From the NCBI GenBank assembly GCA_039707655.1, contig CM077667.1:542480222-542544221 (forward strand): a DNA stretch of 64,000 nucleotides, given 5' to 3'. Within the stretch, counting starts at the first letter, position 1. Every line of letters begins with the position of its first letter. The stretch is from Elymus sibiricus. Taxonomy: Eukaryota > Streptophyta > Magnoliopsida > Poales > Poaceae. Positions 48,901 to 61,384 of the stretch are shown here, in pieces. The notes under the pieces are model-generated. The model did no database searches, was not told the origin of the DNA, and saw only the letters and a program-made list of their open reading frames with translations. The translations under genes were made by a program, and so were the position numbers.

Positions 48901-51500
48901 GAACAAAATCTGTCACGTTACCATCGCAAACGGGCGTATTATTTATAATTCGTGGACGTTCTACATACCATTTACGTGCTGCCATATGTCGCGCTCTGTA
49001 TTGGCAAGGAGGTAGCGTGCAGACAGGTGTTTGAGTAGACGGGTGGCGTGCGAGCAGTGTCCTCTTCACGCTCATCAGGGAGACGTGTCCTTTGGCAGTC
49101 ATCAAAGACGTTTCAGACTGAATACCCATATGCCTACCGAGGGCAAAGCTTCCTTCCCTACTAAGCCAAGCGAAAATGTGGCGCGATGGAATTTTTTCAG
49201 TGTGACATCGCAAACGGTTGTGAATAATGACCCGTGTGCCCTTACCAATGCTAGTGCTAACTGCTAAGGTTGCCATGTTTGCAAAAAAATCTGATATGGG
49301 AAGGTAATTAAGAGGAGAGATATGAGTTTGCTGACCACAAGAAGAAACAATGCCAAGCGCGTGAACCTTGGCCAAACAATTAAATGAAGGAAACTCATCA
49401 ATGCATGCAAGAATTTAGTTGCTAAATTATTAAATGAAGGGACATTAGCAAGAATGCATTGTGGACTTGGGTAGATCTTCATTTGTTAAACTGGAAACAC
49501 TGTCATTTGTCAATTTTTGCAGGAACAAAATCACTATTATGGTTCACTTTTGCAACTGAAATTCAGCAACATGACATTCATTCTTAACTATGGATTTTTT
49601 CCAGGGTTCGTGAGACCTATTTACTACATCAATTGAGTTTTCTAGCCGTTTAATATGCATCATTCAAATTTGAACTACAATCACAAGGTCGAGCGCATGA
49701 AAAATAGGTTGAAAGAATCATATGCCCTCCTCTGGATGCATGCATGTTTAGGTCACACACAAGAAATGGGAATGGATTTCAAACATCTCATTGTTTGTTG
49801 GCCCGGACGCAAATATTGAGATACTTTGTTTTTTTGAATTCCCGTAAATCCAAAACAAGTCAGAAATTCATGAAACTTGGCATGGTGTCGTGACAAGGGC
49901 ACACATATCCTGTGGTAAAAAATGTCAAAAATGGACATGTTCTTGCACAATCCCCTTTCAAATCGGAGCTCCTCACAAGAAGCTCTGTGGTTTCGATAGG
50001 GAACATATTATATATGCATGTCACATATGCGGGCGAAAAGACATCCGATGCCTCTTCTCTCCTTGATTTTTTTAGAGAAACAACACAGACATCTACGTGC
50101 GAAGTGCAACAATATGAATAAATTAAGGGATCATCTGGATTTTAAATACATTAATTGAGTTTTTGGTGCATTATATAATGTGCATAATTCCAATTTGATC
50201 TCCAATCACAAGGTCCGGGGCAACAAAATCGGTTGAAAAATCATATATATGTCCCTAAATGCATGTGTTACGTCACATGCAAGAAATGAGAACGAATTTC
50301 AAACATCTCAGCATGTTGGCTCGACCACAAACATCGAGAACCTTGGTTTTTAAATTTTCATAAATCCAAAACTCCGTCAGAAATTTATGAAACTAGGAAT
50401 GGTGTCATGACAAGTCACACATATGACGTGGTAAAAAATAATATCAACTTGGACATGTTTTGTCACAAGACTCTTACAAACCGGAGTTTCTCACACAATA
50501 AGCTACGTGGTTCTGATAGGGAAAATATGCATGCCACAGCTGCGGGTGATACGACATCCGATGCCTCTCCTCTCCTTGATATTTTTCTAGAAACAACATA
50601 AAGCAATAGGTGTTTGCTGCAAAAATATGAAACTATTAAGGGTTCGTACGGCTTTTTTATAAACCAATTGAGTTTTATGTGTATTTAATGTACATAATTC
50701 AAATATGAGCTACATTCACAAGGTATATGTTGGGCAGGGCCTCGTCATATAAAGCACAAATGTGCTTTGTTATTTTTTAGTGTCCACTTTTAAGAGAAAG
50801 AGCAAGCATTATTGATAGCCAACAAAGGCATTTTGGAACAAAATCTGTCACGTTACCATCGCAAACGGGCGTATTATTTATAATTCGTGGACGTTCTACA
50901 TACCATTTACGTGCTGCCATATGTCGCGCTCTGTATTGGCAAGGAGGTAGCGTGCAAACAGGTGTTTGAGTAGACGGGTGGCGTGCGAGCAGTGTCCTCT
51001 GCACGCTCATCAGGGAGACGTGTCCTTTGGCAGTCATCAAAGACGTTTCAGACTGAATACCCGTATGCCTACCGAGGGCAAAGCTTCCTTCCCTACTAAG
51101 CCAAGCGAAAATGTGGCGCGAAGGAATTTTTTCAGTGTGACATCGCAAACGGTTGTGAATAATGACCCGTGTGCCCTTACCAATGCTAGTGCTAACTGCT
51201 AAGGTTGCCATGTTTGCAAAAAAATCTGATATGGGAAGGTAATTAAGAGGAGAGATATGAGTTTGCTTACCACAAGAAGAAACAATGCCAAGCGCGTGAA
51301 CCTTGGCAAAACAATTAAATGAAGGAAACTCATCAATGCATGCAAGAGTTTAGTTGCTAAATTATTAAATGATGGGACCTTAGCAACAATGCATTGTGGA
51401 CTTGGGTAGATCTTCATTTGTTTAACTGGAAACACTGTCATTTGTCAATTTTTGCAGGAACAAAATCACTATTATGGTTCACTTTTGCAACTGAAATTCA
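39928..51500 (+). repeat. Higher-order tandem array, six units of about 1938 bp
   Basis: Units begin at CAGCAACATGACATTC near 39928, 41812, 43750, 45688, 47626 and 49564, and the last ends near 51500. The middle spacings are exactly 1938 bp and these copies are almost identical; the first unit lacks about 54 bp near 40115 and the last is slightly short. Each unit holds two diverged 0.5-kb monomers plus a roughly 0.9-kb tail with E-type motifs (CATCGCAAACGG) and ACAAATGTGCTTTG, an internal hairpin. The ORFs repeated in each unit are short, show no domain and conflict between strands. This is non-coding satellite-like amplification inside element E. Confidence 0.9.
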
Positions 51501-51764
51501 GCAAACATAGATTTATTCATAGATTAAGCATTGGTCTTTGTACAAAATAGGTCAACTCGACAGCTGAACCAAACAAACTTTTCCCCATTTGTTGCCAACC
51601 ACGTAGTGAAATAGCTAATTCAACTATATATACTAGCTAATTTAAAGTAGGTGGGACAGTTCAACCATATTTATATTTAGATGAACTAAACAAAATAGCC
51701 CCAAAATACTACTCCGGAGGGGCTTTGTGCTACTGCGAGCAGCCTTCTTCTCTGCCGGGCGCGT
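51501..51764. other. Short spacer right of array, no gene
   Basis: AT-rich sequence between the truncated end of the tandem array and the alanine-rich pseudogene. Nothing recognised. Confidence 0.5.
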
Positions 51765-52319
51765 TCAGTAAGAGGCAGAGGAGGAGTTTCCTATCGACGA
51801 GCTGGAGGAGTCGAATTCGTCGGCTGCCGCTACTGTCCTCCGCCGCTCCGAACGTGCCTCCTCGAAGCGGTGGGAATCGGCGTAGATCTCCTCATTCCGC
51901 GCCACAGCTGCGGCGTGTGCTGCGGCCACGGCGTCGGTGAGCCTCTTTGCGTGCTCGACCTGGTACTCCTCCTCCTCATGTAGGAAGTTGATGTAGCGCG
52001 CTAGGTTGCTGACCCAAAAGCCGAGCAGCTAGGCTTCGGCGGCGGCCTCCTCCTCCCGCCTTCGGGCCGCGGTGGCGGCGCGGGTGATGGCCCCGGCGGC
52101 TGACCATGGGGTGGCTGCCAAGGCGGATTCCCACGGACGAAGTGGTGGAGCTGGCCTACTCCTAAATGCATGGAGCACAAGTGCACAACACAAAACGTGC
52201 CCTCGTCCAGCTGCTGAACTTGACAGAAAATACAAAAAAACTTCAAACTGAAAAACGCCTACGAATTTGGCTCCCATGGCAGCGTTTTTAATTGCATCTG
52301 AGATACGCCAAAATCTCAC
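51765..52319 (-). pseudogene. Alanine/glutamate-rich coiled-coil pseudogene in element E
   Basis: A minus-strand frame from 52319 to TGA at 51765-51767 encodes an alanine-rich helix (AAGAITRAATAARRREEEAA), a single in-frame TAG at 52029-52031, then ARYINFLHEEEEYQVEHAKR, AVAAAHAAAVARNEE and a serine-rich acidic tail. The helical, charged composition suggests a coiled coil. No named family is recognised. Confidence 0.55.
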
Positions 52320-53747
52320 GTCACCATCTGCATTGAATCAGAAGGTATGCAAATGAATTTATCGGTGTTCTAAGCACCCGTCGACACAGACAACGATTGT
52401 GATCGAAAGAGCAGTGATGCTGACGAGATTTGATTGAGTGGTGGAGCAGTGATACTTTGTGGTCTATCATGGTGAGGAATCGTGGTTAGTGGGTCGTCAC
52501 GGCAGTAATGTTCGCGACGCTGCTTCAGATGCACAACACTAGGGTGCCCGAAGTGGTTGCCGATTCAGCAACAACCGTGCCGGCAAAAGTATCCTTGCTT
52601 CTCATTGCCGTTGTTGCTGGTGGCAGCGGTGGAAGCATCTCTTGCTCCTCATCGCCGCCTATCCACAGAGCTGTCCTCGGGCAGGCTAGAGTACCTAGCA
52701 GGCTAGCATACATGCAAGTGCACTGCAGAAGAATTGGCATGCTTACTGCATGACTGATTAATCTTACGTACCAGCGTCCATTGATCTACGGATATTGCCG
52801 TTTACTCTTGCAACAATATGTGTACGGTGTACTACAAGAGTAACAAGACCAAGAAGGGTGTAACCAAGAAAGAAATTAAAGATGATGTAGTAGGTGTGGG
52901 TATGCTTAATCAGGATTTCTTATCGGACGAGATATCCAACAACATCTCTGAGCGGCAGCTTGTCTCCAATAGTCACACAAGTTGTGCATATGCATGCGTT
53001 CTTTATTCTTCATGTGAAGAGAAATAGGAAATAATATACAGCCTGAACGAATAGCATGCAGCTTGAGGTAATATACTCATGAAGTGATGACTACATGCAT
53101 AGCTATCTTATGACCTAGTTATGCATTTTGTTGATACGTATATATATATAGTCCATCATAAAGTGTACATCTTCCTTCCACCGGCAACAAAGTAGTAGTA
53201 ACAAGTCTGCGAGCTATAATTTCACTTTAGATGAAAGTATATAATCCTGAAATAGTAGATAGATATTCGAGTAATTACTACTTGTCTTCAAACTATTCCT
53301 CGATGGATTATTATCCAAGTACAAAACATTACTCAATGATGAATGAGATATTGGAGTGAAACGAACCAGCTAGACGTTTTCCTATAGGAGCAGTGTGTCA
53401 AAGTTGATCCAGTTGTGGAGGGACCGTGGAGTGCTATTCCTATCATCGATTCAATCCATCGACAATGGTGCGTCAAACGTCGGCATGATAAGCGGTCTGG
53501 GTCTGACAAGACTTTCCATGTATGCAAACGGGGACATGGCTGAAAGGGCAAGGAGCAACATTGCATGGGAATGGTTGGGAAGAGATTGGGAATCTGAATT
53601 TAACTGGAAGAACTTATGGATGCACGATTGAATTATCGTGTTTTATTTTCATACATATCTTCCTGGTGGTGCACACATGACTAAAATGCCCTTTACATTC
53701 AAAATACTAGTAAGGTTAAAATACAGTCTCATACCCCCCCCCCCCCC

Positions 53748-53782
<35 letters not shown>

Positions 53783-53984
53783 AATCTCTTTTGTAATAGT
53801 ACGTCACGGAGAGGCATTTTACTGGCCATGATCGAGCGTCCTCTCGGTCCTACCTCCATTCCGCCTAGAATATGCGGATACATGCATTCCAGTTGCATGC
53901 AGGAGTGGCTGAAATTTGTTCTCCAACAAAAAGATACATTGTCCTTCCAATAAATACATCACTACATTCGAATATATTGGTAGT
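52320..53984. other. Unassigned intergenic DNA of element E
   Basis: No supported gene. Small forward ORFs (52508-52753, 52818-53027, 53395-53631) lack domains. A C-homopolymer followed by TC and TATC microsatellites lies at 53736-53782. Confidence 0.45.
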
Positions 53985-54440
53985 CACTAGTAGAAAACAG
54001 GCCATTAATCCCGGTTGGGAAGGGCCTTTAGTCCCGGTTCCCCAACCGGGACTAAAGTATAGAGACTAAAGGGTCCAAACCTTTAGTCCCGGTTGGCTAC
54101 GAACCGGGACTAAACCCTGGCCACGTGGTCGGTAGCGCGCGCGAGGGCATGGGGACCTTTGGTCTCGGTTGGTAACACCAACCGGGACTAAAGGTTTAGG
54201 TGTTTAGGGGTTTAGGGGTTTAGGTGTTTAATTAGTGTTTATTGTTTATTTTTCCTTTTTATTTTGTGTTTTTCATTTAATTTTTTTTCATTTCAAACAT
54301 ATTTTACGCTACTACATACTGTACACGTTATGCATATATAATAGAATTTCTCGTAGAACCGATCATATATCATAAAATTTCTCGTACAAGCAATCATATA
54401 TCATAGAATTTCTCGTACGACCACATGCATACACATATAT
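53985..54440. repeat. Terminal palindromes and AT filler of element C
   Basis: TAGTCCCGGTTCCCCAACCGGGACTAAAG-type inverted motifs lie at 54008-54057, 54079-54115 and 54160-54192. A short GTTTAGGG repeat (54198-54225) and AT-rich CATAGAATTTCTCGTACGA repeats follow. The sequence matches the right end of element A in inverse orientation. Confidence 0.75.
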
Positions 54441-54486
54441 ATATATATACAATTTTGTATATACTATTTATCGTACAATTTGCAGA

Positions 54487-56509
54487 TCATTTGCGGGTCG
54501 GGTAATGGTATTCTCCGTCGGGAGATATGACCTGCTGAAGCAAAAATCCCGCAATTTCCTCTTGAATTGCTCGGTCCGTTGGTAGGAGCTTATCCCGCAT
54601 CTCGTGCATCTTTAAAGAAGGAGATCAATATGAACATGTTAGTTGTGCGTATATGTATTAGATCATGACAAAAAAATATGAATGATGTTTACGTACCCAA
54701 AGATCTCTTGCACTCTTGTTGCTTTCGGTCATAAAGCGAATGTTCTCGCAAACGTAATATGCACATATTTCAGCCCCCGCTGCCTGCCTCATGCACTTTA
54801 CGAGAATAGAATTCAATCAGATAATAATGAAGCATGACAATGGTATTGAAACTAGAATTAAAGAGATGCGCGGACGTAGCTAGTACTACTTAATTACCCT
54901 GGGCTTTCGCCATCTCAACTCTGGTTTCCATTCACCGGTGACCTTTTTGATGAAACGTTTCCAAAACCTGCCCGGCAAACAAAATGAATAAAGGAGTTAT
55001 TAATTACTTGATATCTGGAAATGAACTAATAAAGAAGCCGAGATAGTGCGTCAATGATTGAAATTACCTTTCGAGCAACGAATGCAAGCTTATGTAATCT
55101 TCAGGGTCTTTACTTAGCGAGTCCAGTACTTCAACAGTTCCATCGTCAACTCTAATGATTAGAAGGATCCAGTGGTAGCTGCGCACACGATTTGTATAAG
55201 CGGGCATGTATAACTCATCAACTAGAATTAACATCGAGTATATATATAAGCAAAAATAGAATTTGTAGTACAAGACAGTAACACTCACTGAAAGTTCCAA
55301 GGTAAAATTATTTCTAGTTTGTACTTTAGGGCCTTCAAAAACCTAAGAAGCAATTTCTCCGTGTCTTTAGGGTGCCTTCTCAACACTTCTTCATTGACCG
55401 TATTTGGGTCAATGAACCCAATGCCATAGACTCCAGCTCTTTTCAATTCAAAAATCTTCATTCTGCATAATACCACACAAAAGAATATAGTGAGTATAAT
55501 AACAGGCAATGAACGAGCTGAGCTAGAGACTTAAATTACAGAAAGAAATCACTTACAGACAATAGCAACTGACGATAGATTTGTCGAGTGATTTTTGATT
55601 GAATAACTGAAAAAATTCTTCATTTTCAATCCACAAATCTTTTTCATGGACGTAATGCTCTTTGTCGATTTTCACCATGAGGCTCTCTCGCCCGTCCTTT
55701 ACTTCTCTCATGTACCAGTCATGCAATTTGTACATTTGCGTTGTTAGAAACTTCTCGTCGTCAGGAGTGACCAGAGGTTTCCCGGGGACATATTGCCATG
55801 CTATTTCATTCGGATCTAACAGTGGAAATTCCTCGATCTCTAGGAATTGTTCAACGGTGATACCGAGCATTCTAGCATTCTCTCTATTAGCGTCGGTTAT
55901 TACCACGTTATTGGCACTCACCTTGAGCGGGCTGATCGATTGGACTGCCTGTTCTCCGAGCTGGGGAACAGTTTTCCCGCATTTAATGCTACCGCTCGAC
56001 TTCTGTTTTTTCTGGGATTCATAGGACTTGGTAATACAGCGTTCATAGTCTGATACCGGTCTTTTCTCCGCCGGTTTAGCTGCATCAATAAAGTGTTGTA
56101 CGACCTCGTCGGGTATTTTCTCCTTTGGCGGCGGGGGCGCTTTCGGTCCAAAATGGGCCCGCAAAGCGAGATTCACTGATTCATCGAGTTCCTTGTCAGT
56201 CATATCGTAAGCTAACTTCTTTTTAGCAGGAGGCTCGGGTTTCTTCTTTTGTGTTCTCTTCCGCTTTGGAGACGGCGGATATCGATATCGCGGACGTCTC
56301 GCGCTAGGCTCCGTCTCGGGGTGGGATGGACTCTGCTGACGTGGCGGAGCTTGATATCGCGGACTCGCCATGCGCTCCGTCTCGGGGTGGGATGGATTCG
56401 GCTGGCGCGGCGGAGATAGATAAGGCAGACTCACCCTGCGCTCCGTCTCGGGGAGGGTTGGAGTCTGCTGACGCGGCGGACTTGGAGGAGGAGTCGGTAA
56501 GACTAGCAA
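54487..56509 (-). pseudogene. Ulp1-like protease gene of element C, N-terminal part missing
   Basis: Predicted minus-strand exons: 56509-55557, 55462-55289, 55178-55068, 54967-54898, 54795-54697 and 54609-54487. The sizes 174, 111 and 123 are identical to those of element B and the phases agree. The first exon begins in a proline-rich tract with PPRQQSPSHPETE-type repeats, then a basic region (KRKRTQKKK) and GKTVPQLGEQ. The protease domain has His in HYHWILLII, Asp in VEVLDSLSKD and Cys in EICAYYVCENIR, so the catalytic triad is kept. I see no stop or frameshift in these exons. The PttA-like N-terminal part present in B is absent upstream, so the gene is truncated. Its product would be a C48-type SUMO-protease-like protein. 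Confidence 0.75.
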
Positions 56510-56529
56510 CCTTTAAAGAGACATAAATA

Positions 56530-57339
56530 AACAAATGTTACTTTTACTAAATGTGAGACCTATCTCAAATAAACAAATACGCCGCTATCCTAATGCATGT
56601 GAGAATAACATTCTTGTAACAAATTATAAATATAAGTATGCCTTCAGTTCAAAATGTGAGAATCACATTCTTGTAACAAATTATACATATCATAGCAGAA
56701 GAGGGCAAGCACATTACAATTTTAAATGTATTGACTACAGTACGCCTACTAGAGATCTCTCAATTTTGGTCTTCATATTAAAAAATACTACTACGAACAT
56801 CTCTCAATTTTGACCTTGCGTGTCAAAATACTAATCTATAATTAATTTCGGTTTTCTGACATATGATGCTAATTGGGAGATTTTAGTTTAGCAGCTATGA
56901 ACAGAAAATCGCCAACAAACGGCATAACGATGAATCCGGGCTCCGCCCCTGCTCTGCCTCATGCTCGTCGTCACGCCGTCACGCCCTTCTCCATCTCCTT
57001 CAGCGCCGTCGGCATGGACTGGGCAAGTACATCATCGTGGCCTTCGGCATGCTCAAGGGGATGGCCATGGCGCCGCCACGCTCGGGCAGGCCGGCGGCCA
57101 TGGCGCCGACGCGCGCGCTCGGATATGGCGAGGGGAGGTCAGGGCGGCGGAACAGAGAGGGGGGAAGGAGGGGGAGGCTCACCGTGGGAGGAGTGGGCGC
57201 AGCAGGGGCTCGTCGGCGGGCAGCAAGGGGTGGGCCGACGTCGAGGTCTCGCAGCGAGGAGCGGCGACGGAGACGAGCAGCCTGGCGGCGTGGTGTGGAG
57301 AAACTGAGGGGGGAGAAACTGAGGAGGGAGCGCGCGCTT
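56530..57339. other. Leader region of element C second gene
   Basis: AT-rich sequence (56530-56870) is followed by GC-rich leader-like DNA (56930-57330). ORFs on both strands in the GC-rich part have no domain. The expected first exons of the second gene are not found, so a deletion is likely. Confidence 0.45.
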
Positions 57340-57560
57340 TAAATACCCCAGGACTCTTTAGTCCCGGTTGGTATCTCCAACCGGGACTAAAGACCCTTTA
57401 GTCCCGGTTGGTATCACCAACCGGGACTAAAGGTCCTCCCTTTAGTCCCGGTTGGATCCACCAACCGGGACTAAAGGCCCATCTTTTCGGCGGCCCAAAT
57501 TCCGCGCGGGAAGGGACCTTTAGTCCCGGTTGGTAGCACCAACCGGGACTAAAGCTGTAT
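57330..57560 (-). promoter_or_regulatory. Internal palindromes and TATA-like promoter of element C
   Basis: Four TAGTCCCGGTTGGTA/TACCAACCGGGACTA-type inverted pairs lie in about 200 bp. On the minus strand they lead to GGGGTATTTAAAGCG near 57335-57350. Homologous to 9911-10060 in element A. Confidence 0.65.
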
Positions 57561-57589
57561 TTTCTCTTTTTTTGTTTTGTTTTGTTTTT

Positions 57590-58255
57590 CAAATTTCTGT
57601 TTTCATCTGTTACAAAGGCATTTCATTTTTTTTAAACTTGTTTCAACTCCAGACTTTTTGTGCATTCAACATGCACCATTCTATGCCACATATTCAAATT
57701 TCACCCCTTTCTAACTTCATTTGCTAATTTTCATGCATTTAATGATTTTTTTGAGCTAAATGACCCTGAAATTAAAACGCAGCACAAATGAACTCTGAAA
57801 AGGTTGAAACTTGCCATGGTATCATCATTTCATCCACATAGCATGTTCTAAAAAGTTGAGAGGGTTACGGCAAAAACTGGATGCACTTCGTGTACAATCT
57901 AGACCATCTCCTTCGAAGTATGAGGGTTTCGGACGAAAACTCATCTGTTACAAAGGCATTTCATTTTTTTTAAACTTGTTTCAACTCCGGAATTTTTGTG
58001 CATTCAATATGCACCATTCTAAGCCACATATTCAAATTTCAACCCTTTCTAACTTCATGTGCTATTTTTCATACATTTAATGATTTTTTTGAGCTAAACG
58101 ACCCTGAAATTAAAAAGCACCACAAATGAACTCTGAAAAGGTTGAAACTTGGCATGGTATCATCATTTTACCCACATAGCATGTGCTAAAAAGTTGAGAG
58201 GGTTACAACAAAAACTGGATGCACTTCATGTACAAAATTGGACCATCCCGGCTAC
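57590..58255 (-). repeat. Two 338-bp tandem repeats in element C
   Basis: CATCTGTTACAAAGGCATTT recurs at 57604 and 57942, a 338-bp period. Each unit is homologous to the 336-bp repeats of element A on the opposite strand. The second unit is cut by the Copia LTR at 58260. Confidence 0.8.
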
Positions 58256-58259
58256 TCAC

Positions 58260-60151
58260 TGATGGAAATATGCCCTAGAGGCAATAATATTTAGTTATTA
58301 TCATATTTCCTTGTTCATGATAATCGTTTATTATCCATGCTATAATTGTATTGATTGGAAACTCAAATACATGTGTGGGTACATAGACAACACTGTGTCC
58401 CTAGTATGCCTCTAATAGACTAGCTCGTTGATCAAAGATGGTCAAGGTTTCCTGGCCATAGACATGAGATGTCATTTGATAACGGGATCGCGTCATTAGG
58501 AGAATGATGTGATGGACAAGACCCAAACTATGAACGTAGCATATGATCGTGTCAGATTATTGCTATAGTTTTCTGCATGTCAAGTATCTGTTCCTATGAC
58601 CATGAGATCATGCAACTCACTGACACCGGAGGAATACCTTGTGTGTATCAAATGTCACAACATAACTGGGTGACTATAAAGATGCTCTACAGGTATCTCC
58701 GAGGGTGTCTGTTGAGTTGGCATGGATCAAGACTGGGATTTGTTACTCCGTGTGACGGAGAGGTATCTCAGGGCCCACTCGGTAATACAACATCACAATG
58801 AGCCTTGCAAGCAAAGTGACTAAAGTATTAGCCACGGGATCTTGTATTACGGAACAAGTAAAGAGACTTCCGGTAACGAGATTGAACTAGGTATGGAGAT
58901 ACCGACGATTGAATCTCGGGCAAGTAACATACCGAAGAACAAAGGGAACAGCATACGGGATTAACTGAATCCTTGACATAGAGGTTCAACCGATAAAGAT
59001 CTTCATAGAATATGTAGGAACCAATATGGGCATGCAGGTCCCGCTATTGGTTATTGACCATAGAGGTGTCTCGGTCAGGTCTACATAGTCCTCGAACCCG
59101 AAGGGTCTGCACACTTAAGGTTCGGTGACGTTTCGGTATAGTAGAGTTATGTATGGTGGTGACCGAAGCTTGTTTGGAGTCCCGGATGAGATCCTGGACA
59201 TCTCGAGGCGCTCCGGAATGGTCCGGAGGTAAATATTGATATATAGGAAGTTCCATTTTGGTTACCGGAAAAGTTTCGGGTATTTCGGTAGTGTACCGGG
59301 AGTGCCGGGAGGGGTACCGGGGACCATCGAGAGGGGTGTCTCGACCCAAAGGGCCTCATGGGCTGTGGGAGGAGTCAAGCCAGCCCTTAGTAGGCTGGCC
59401 GATCCCCCCACTAAGGCCCATGCGGCTAGGGGTGGGAAAAACCCAAAGGGGGAAAGGTGGAAAGGGTTTCCAAGTGGAGAGGAGGAATCCTACTCCTAAT
59501 AGGATTGGAGTAGGACTTCTCCACCTCCAATTTCGGCCAGCCCTTGAGGGTTTGAGGCTGCCTCCTCCCCTCCATCCCTCCTATATATACTAGAGTATTT
59601 AGAGGGGAGAGCTAACCCTAATTGCCACGTGCTCCCTCTACTTCATCTAGATCGTTCTCTCCTCTAGTCTAGTTCGACGGTGCTTAGGCGAAGCCCTGCC
59701 GGAATAGTTCCACCACCATCACCGCCACGCCATCGCGCTGCCGGAGAACTCATCTACCTCTCCGCTCCCTCTTGCTAGATCAAGAAGGCGGAGATCGTCA
59801 TCGAGCTGTACGTGTGCTGAACGCGGAGGTGCCGTCCGTTCGGCGCTAGATCGGAAGGACCGTGATCAGGATCGCCAGACGGTTCGTGATTTGATCGCGG
59901 GACGGATCGTGATTTGATCGCAGGATGGATCGTGATTGGATCGCGAGATGGATCGTGATGGGATCGCGGGACGCTCGGCGATTTGGATCGCGAAGACGTT
60001 CGACTACATCAACCGCGTTTCTCAACGCTTCCCGCTTAGCGATCTACAAGGGTATGTAGATCCACTCTCCCTCTCGTAGATGCTCATCACCATGGATAGA
60101 TCTTGCGTGTGCGTAGGAAATTTTTTGTTTCCCATGCAACGTTCCCCAACA
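58260..60151 (+). repeat. 5' LTR of the Copia element, 1.9 kb
   Basis: It runs from TGATGGAAATATGCC to GTTCCCCAACA. It contains a TATATATAC box near 59582-59590 and a leader with tandem GGATCGTGATTTGATCGC-like units (59885-59990). Length and sequence fit Angela-type LTRs. Confidence 0.85.
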
Positions 60152-60152
60152 G

Positions 60153-60165
60153 TGGCATCATGAGC
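60153..60165 (+). other. Primer-binding site, initiator Met tRNA type
   Basis: TGGCATCATGAGC lies one base after the LTR and differs at few positions from the canonical TGGTATCAGAGC of Copia elements. It primes minus-strand DNA synthesis from tRNA-iMet. Confidence 0.75.
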
Positions 60166-61360
60166 TAGGTCTATGTGTAGATGAGATCACGAGTAGAACA
60201 CAAAGGAGTTTGTGGGCGTTGATGTTCAGATTGCTTCCTCCCTCGGTCTTTTCTTGATTCAGCGGTATTGTGGGATGAAGCGGCCCGGACCAACATTACT
60301 CGTACGCTTATGAGAGACCGGTTCCATCAACTGACATGTAACTTTGTTGCATAAAGATGGCTGGCGGGTGTCTGTCTCTCCCACTTTAGTTGGATCGGAT
60401 TCGACAAAGGCGGTCCTTGAGAAGGTTGAATAGCAATTTGTGTATCACTGTTGTGGTTTTTGCGTAGGTAAGAATCGTTCTTGCTAGATACCCGTAGCAG
60501 CCACGTAAAACATGCAACAACAATTAGAGGACGTCTAACTTGTTTTTGCAGGGTATGTTGTGATGTGATATGGCCAATTACATGATGAGATATATGTGAT
60601 GTATGAGATGATCATGTATTGTATAGAATATCACGACTTGCATGTCGATGAGTACGGCAACCGGCAGGAGCCATAGGGTTGTCTTTAATTATTTTCGCCG
60701 TTTTGCTTTACTTTATCGCTATGAGTTAGCAATAGTCGTAGAAGCAACAGTTGGCGCGACAACCTCATGGCGACACATTGATGGAGATCATGGTGTCACG
60801 CCGGTGACGATGGAGATCATGCCGGTGCTTTGGAGATGGAGATCAAAAGCACAAGTTCATGGCCATATCATGTCACTTATGATTTGCATGTGATGTTAAT
60901 CCTTTTCTGCATCTTATTTTGCTTAAGATGACGGTAGCATTATAAGGTGATCCCTCACTTAAATTTCAAGATAAAATTGTGTTCTCCCCGAGTGTCCACC
61001 GTTGCGAAAGTTCGTCATTTCGAGACACCACGTGATGATCGGGTGTGATAGACTCTACGTTCGCATACAACGGGTGCAAGCCAGTGTTGCACGTGCGGAA
61101 CACTCGGGTTAAACTTGACGAGCCTAGCATGTACAGACATGATCAACATGAAGATGTTCACCATTGAAACCACCTCATCTCACGTGATGATCGGACTTGG
61201 GTTGGTGAATTTGGATCCTGTGACACTCGAATGACCAGAGGGATGTCACTTTGAGTGGGAGTTTTTTAAGTAATATGATTAAGTAAACACATGATCATGA
61301 ACATAGTCAAAATGTCTTAGCAAATTATGTTGTAGATTACTAGCTCACGCTGTAGCTCCC
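60166..61360. other. Untranslated leader of the Copia element
   Basis: Non-coding leader between the PBS and gag remnants. Short ORFs show no domain. Confidence 0.6.
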
Positions 61361-61384
61361 TTGAATTTTTATATGTTCCTAGAG

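Larger units (their letters stand above)
53985..58259 (-). mobile_element. CACTA element C, left end and second-gene half
   Basis: The left terminus CACTAGTAGAAAACAGGCC (53985) is flanked by AGT (53982-53984). Genes run on the minus strand. From its 3' end to its 5' side come terminal palindromes, a Ulp1-like gene, an internal promoter with palindromes and two 338-bp repeats. The Copia element has inserted at 58260, so the TNP2 half and the right end must lie beyond the retrotransposon, outside the window. Same family as A and B. Confidence 0.8.

Noticed and set aside
48836..49375. 179-codon minus-strand ORF in the tandem array
   Set aside because: Open only in the last units, closed in the near-identical others; no domain, so chance opening in a satellite unit.
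39928..51500. Possible CRISPR-like or gene-cluster array
   Set aside because: Repeat units are nearly 2 kb with no short repeat/unique spacer alternation, in a plant genome; short ORFs merely recur with the unit.
53395..53631. 78-codon forward ORF ending NWKNLWMHD
   Set aside because: Isolated, AT-rich surroundings, no domain, no splice or promoter context; cannot be supported as a gene.
58577..58801. ORF inside the Copia 5' LTR
   Set aside because: LTRs of this family are non-coding; no conserved protein is known from this position.
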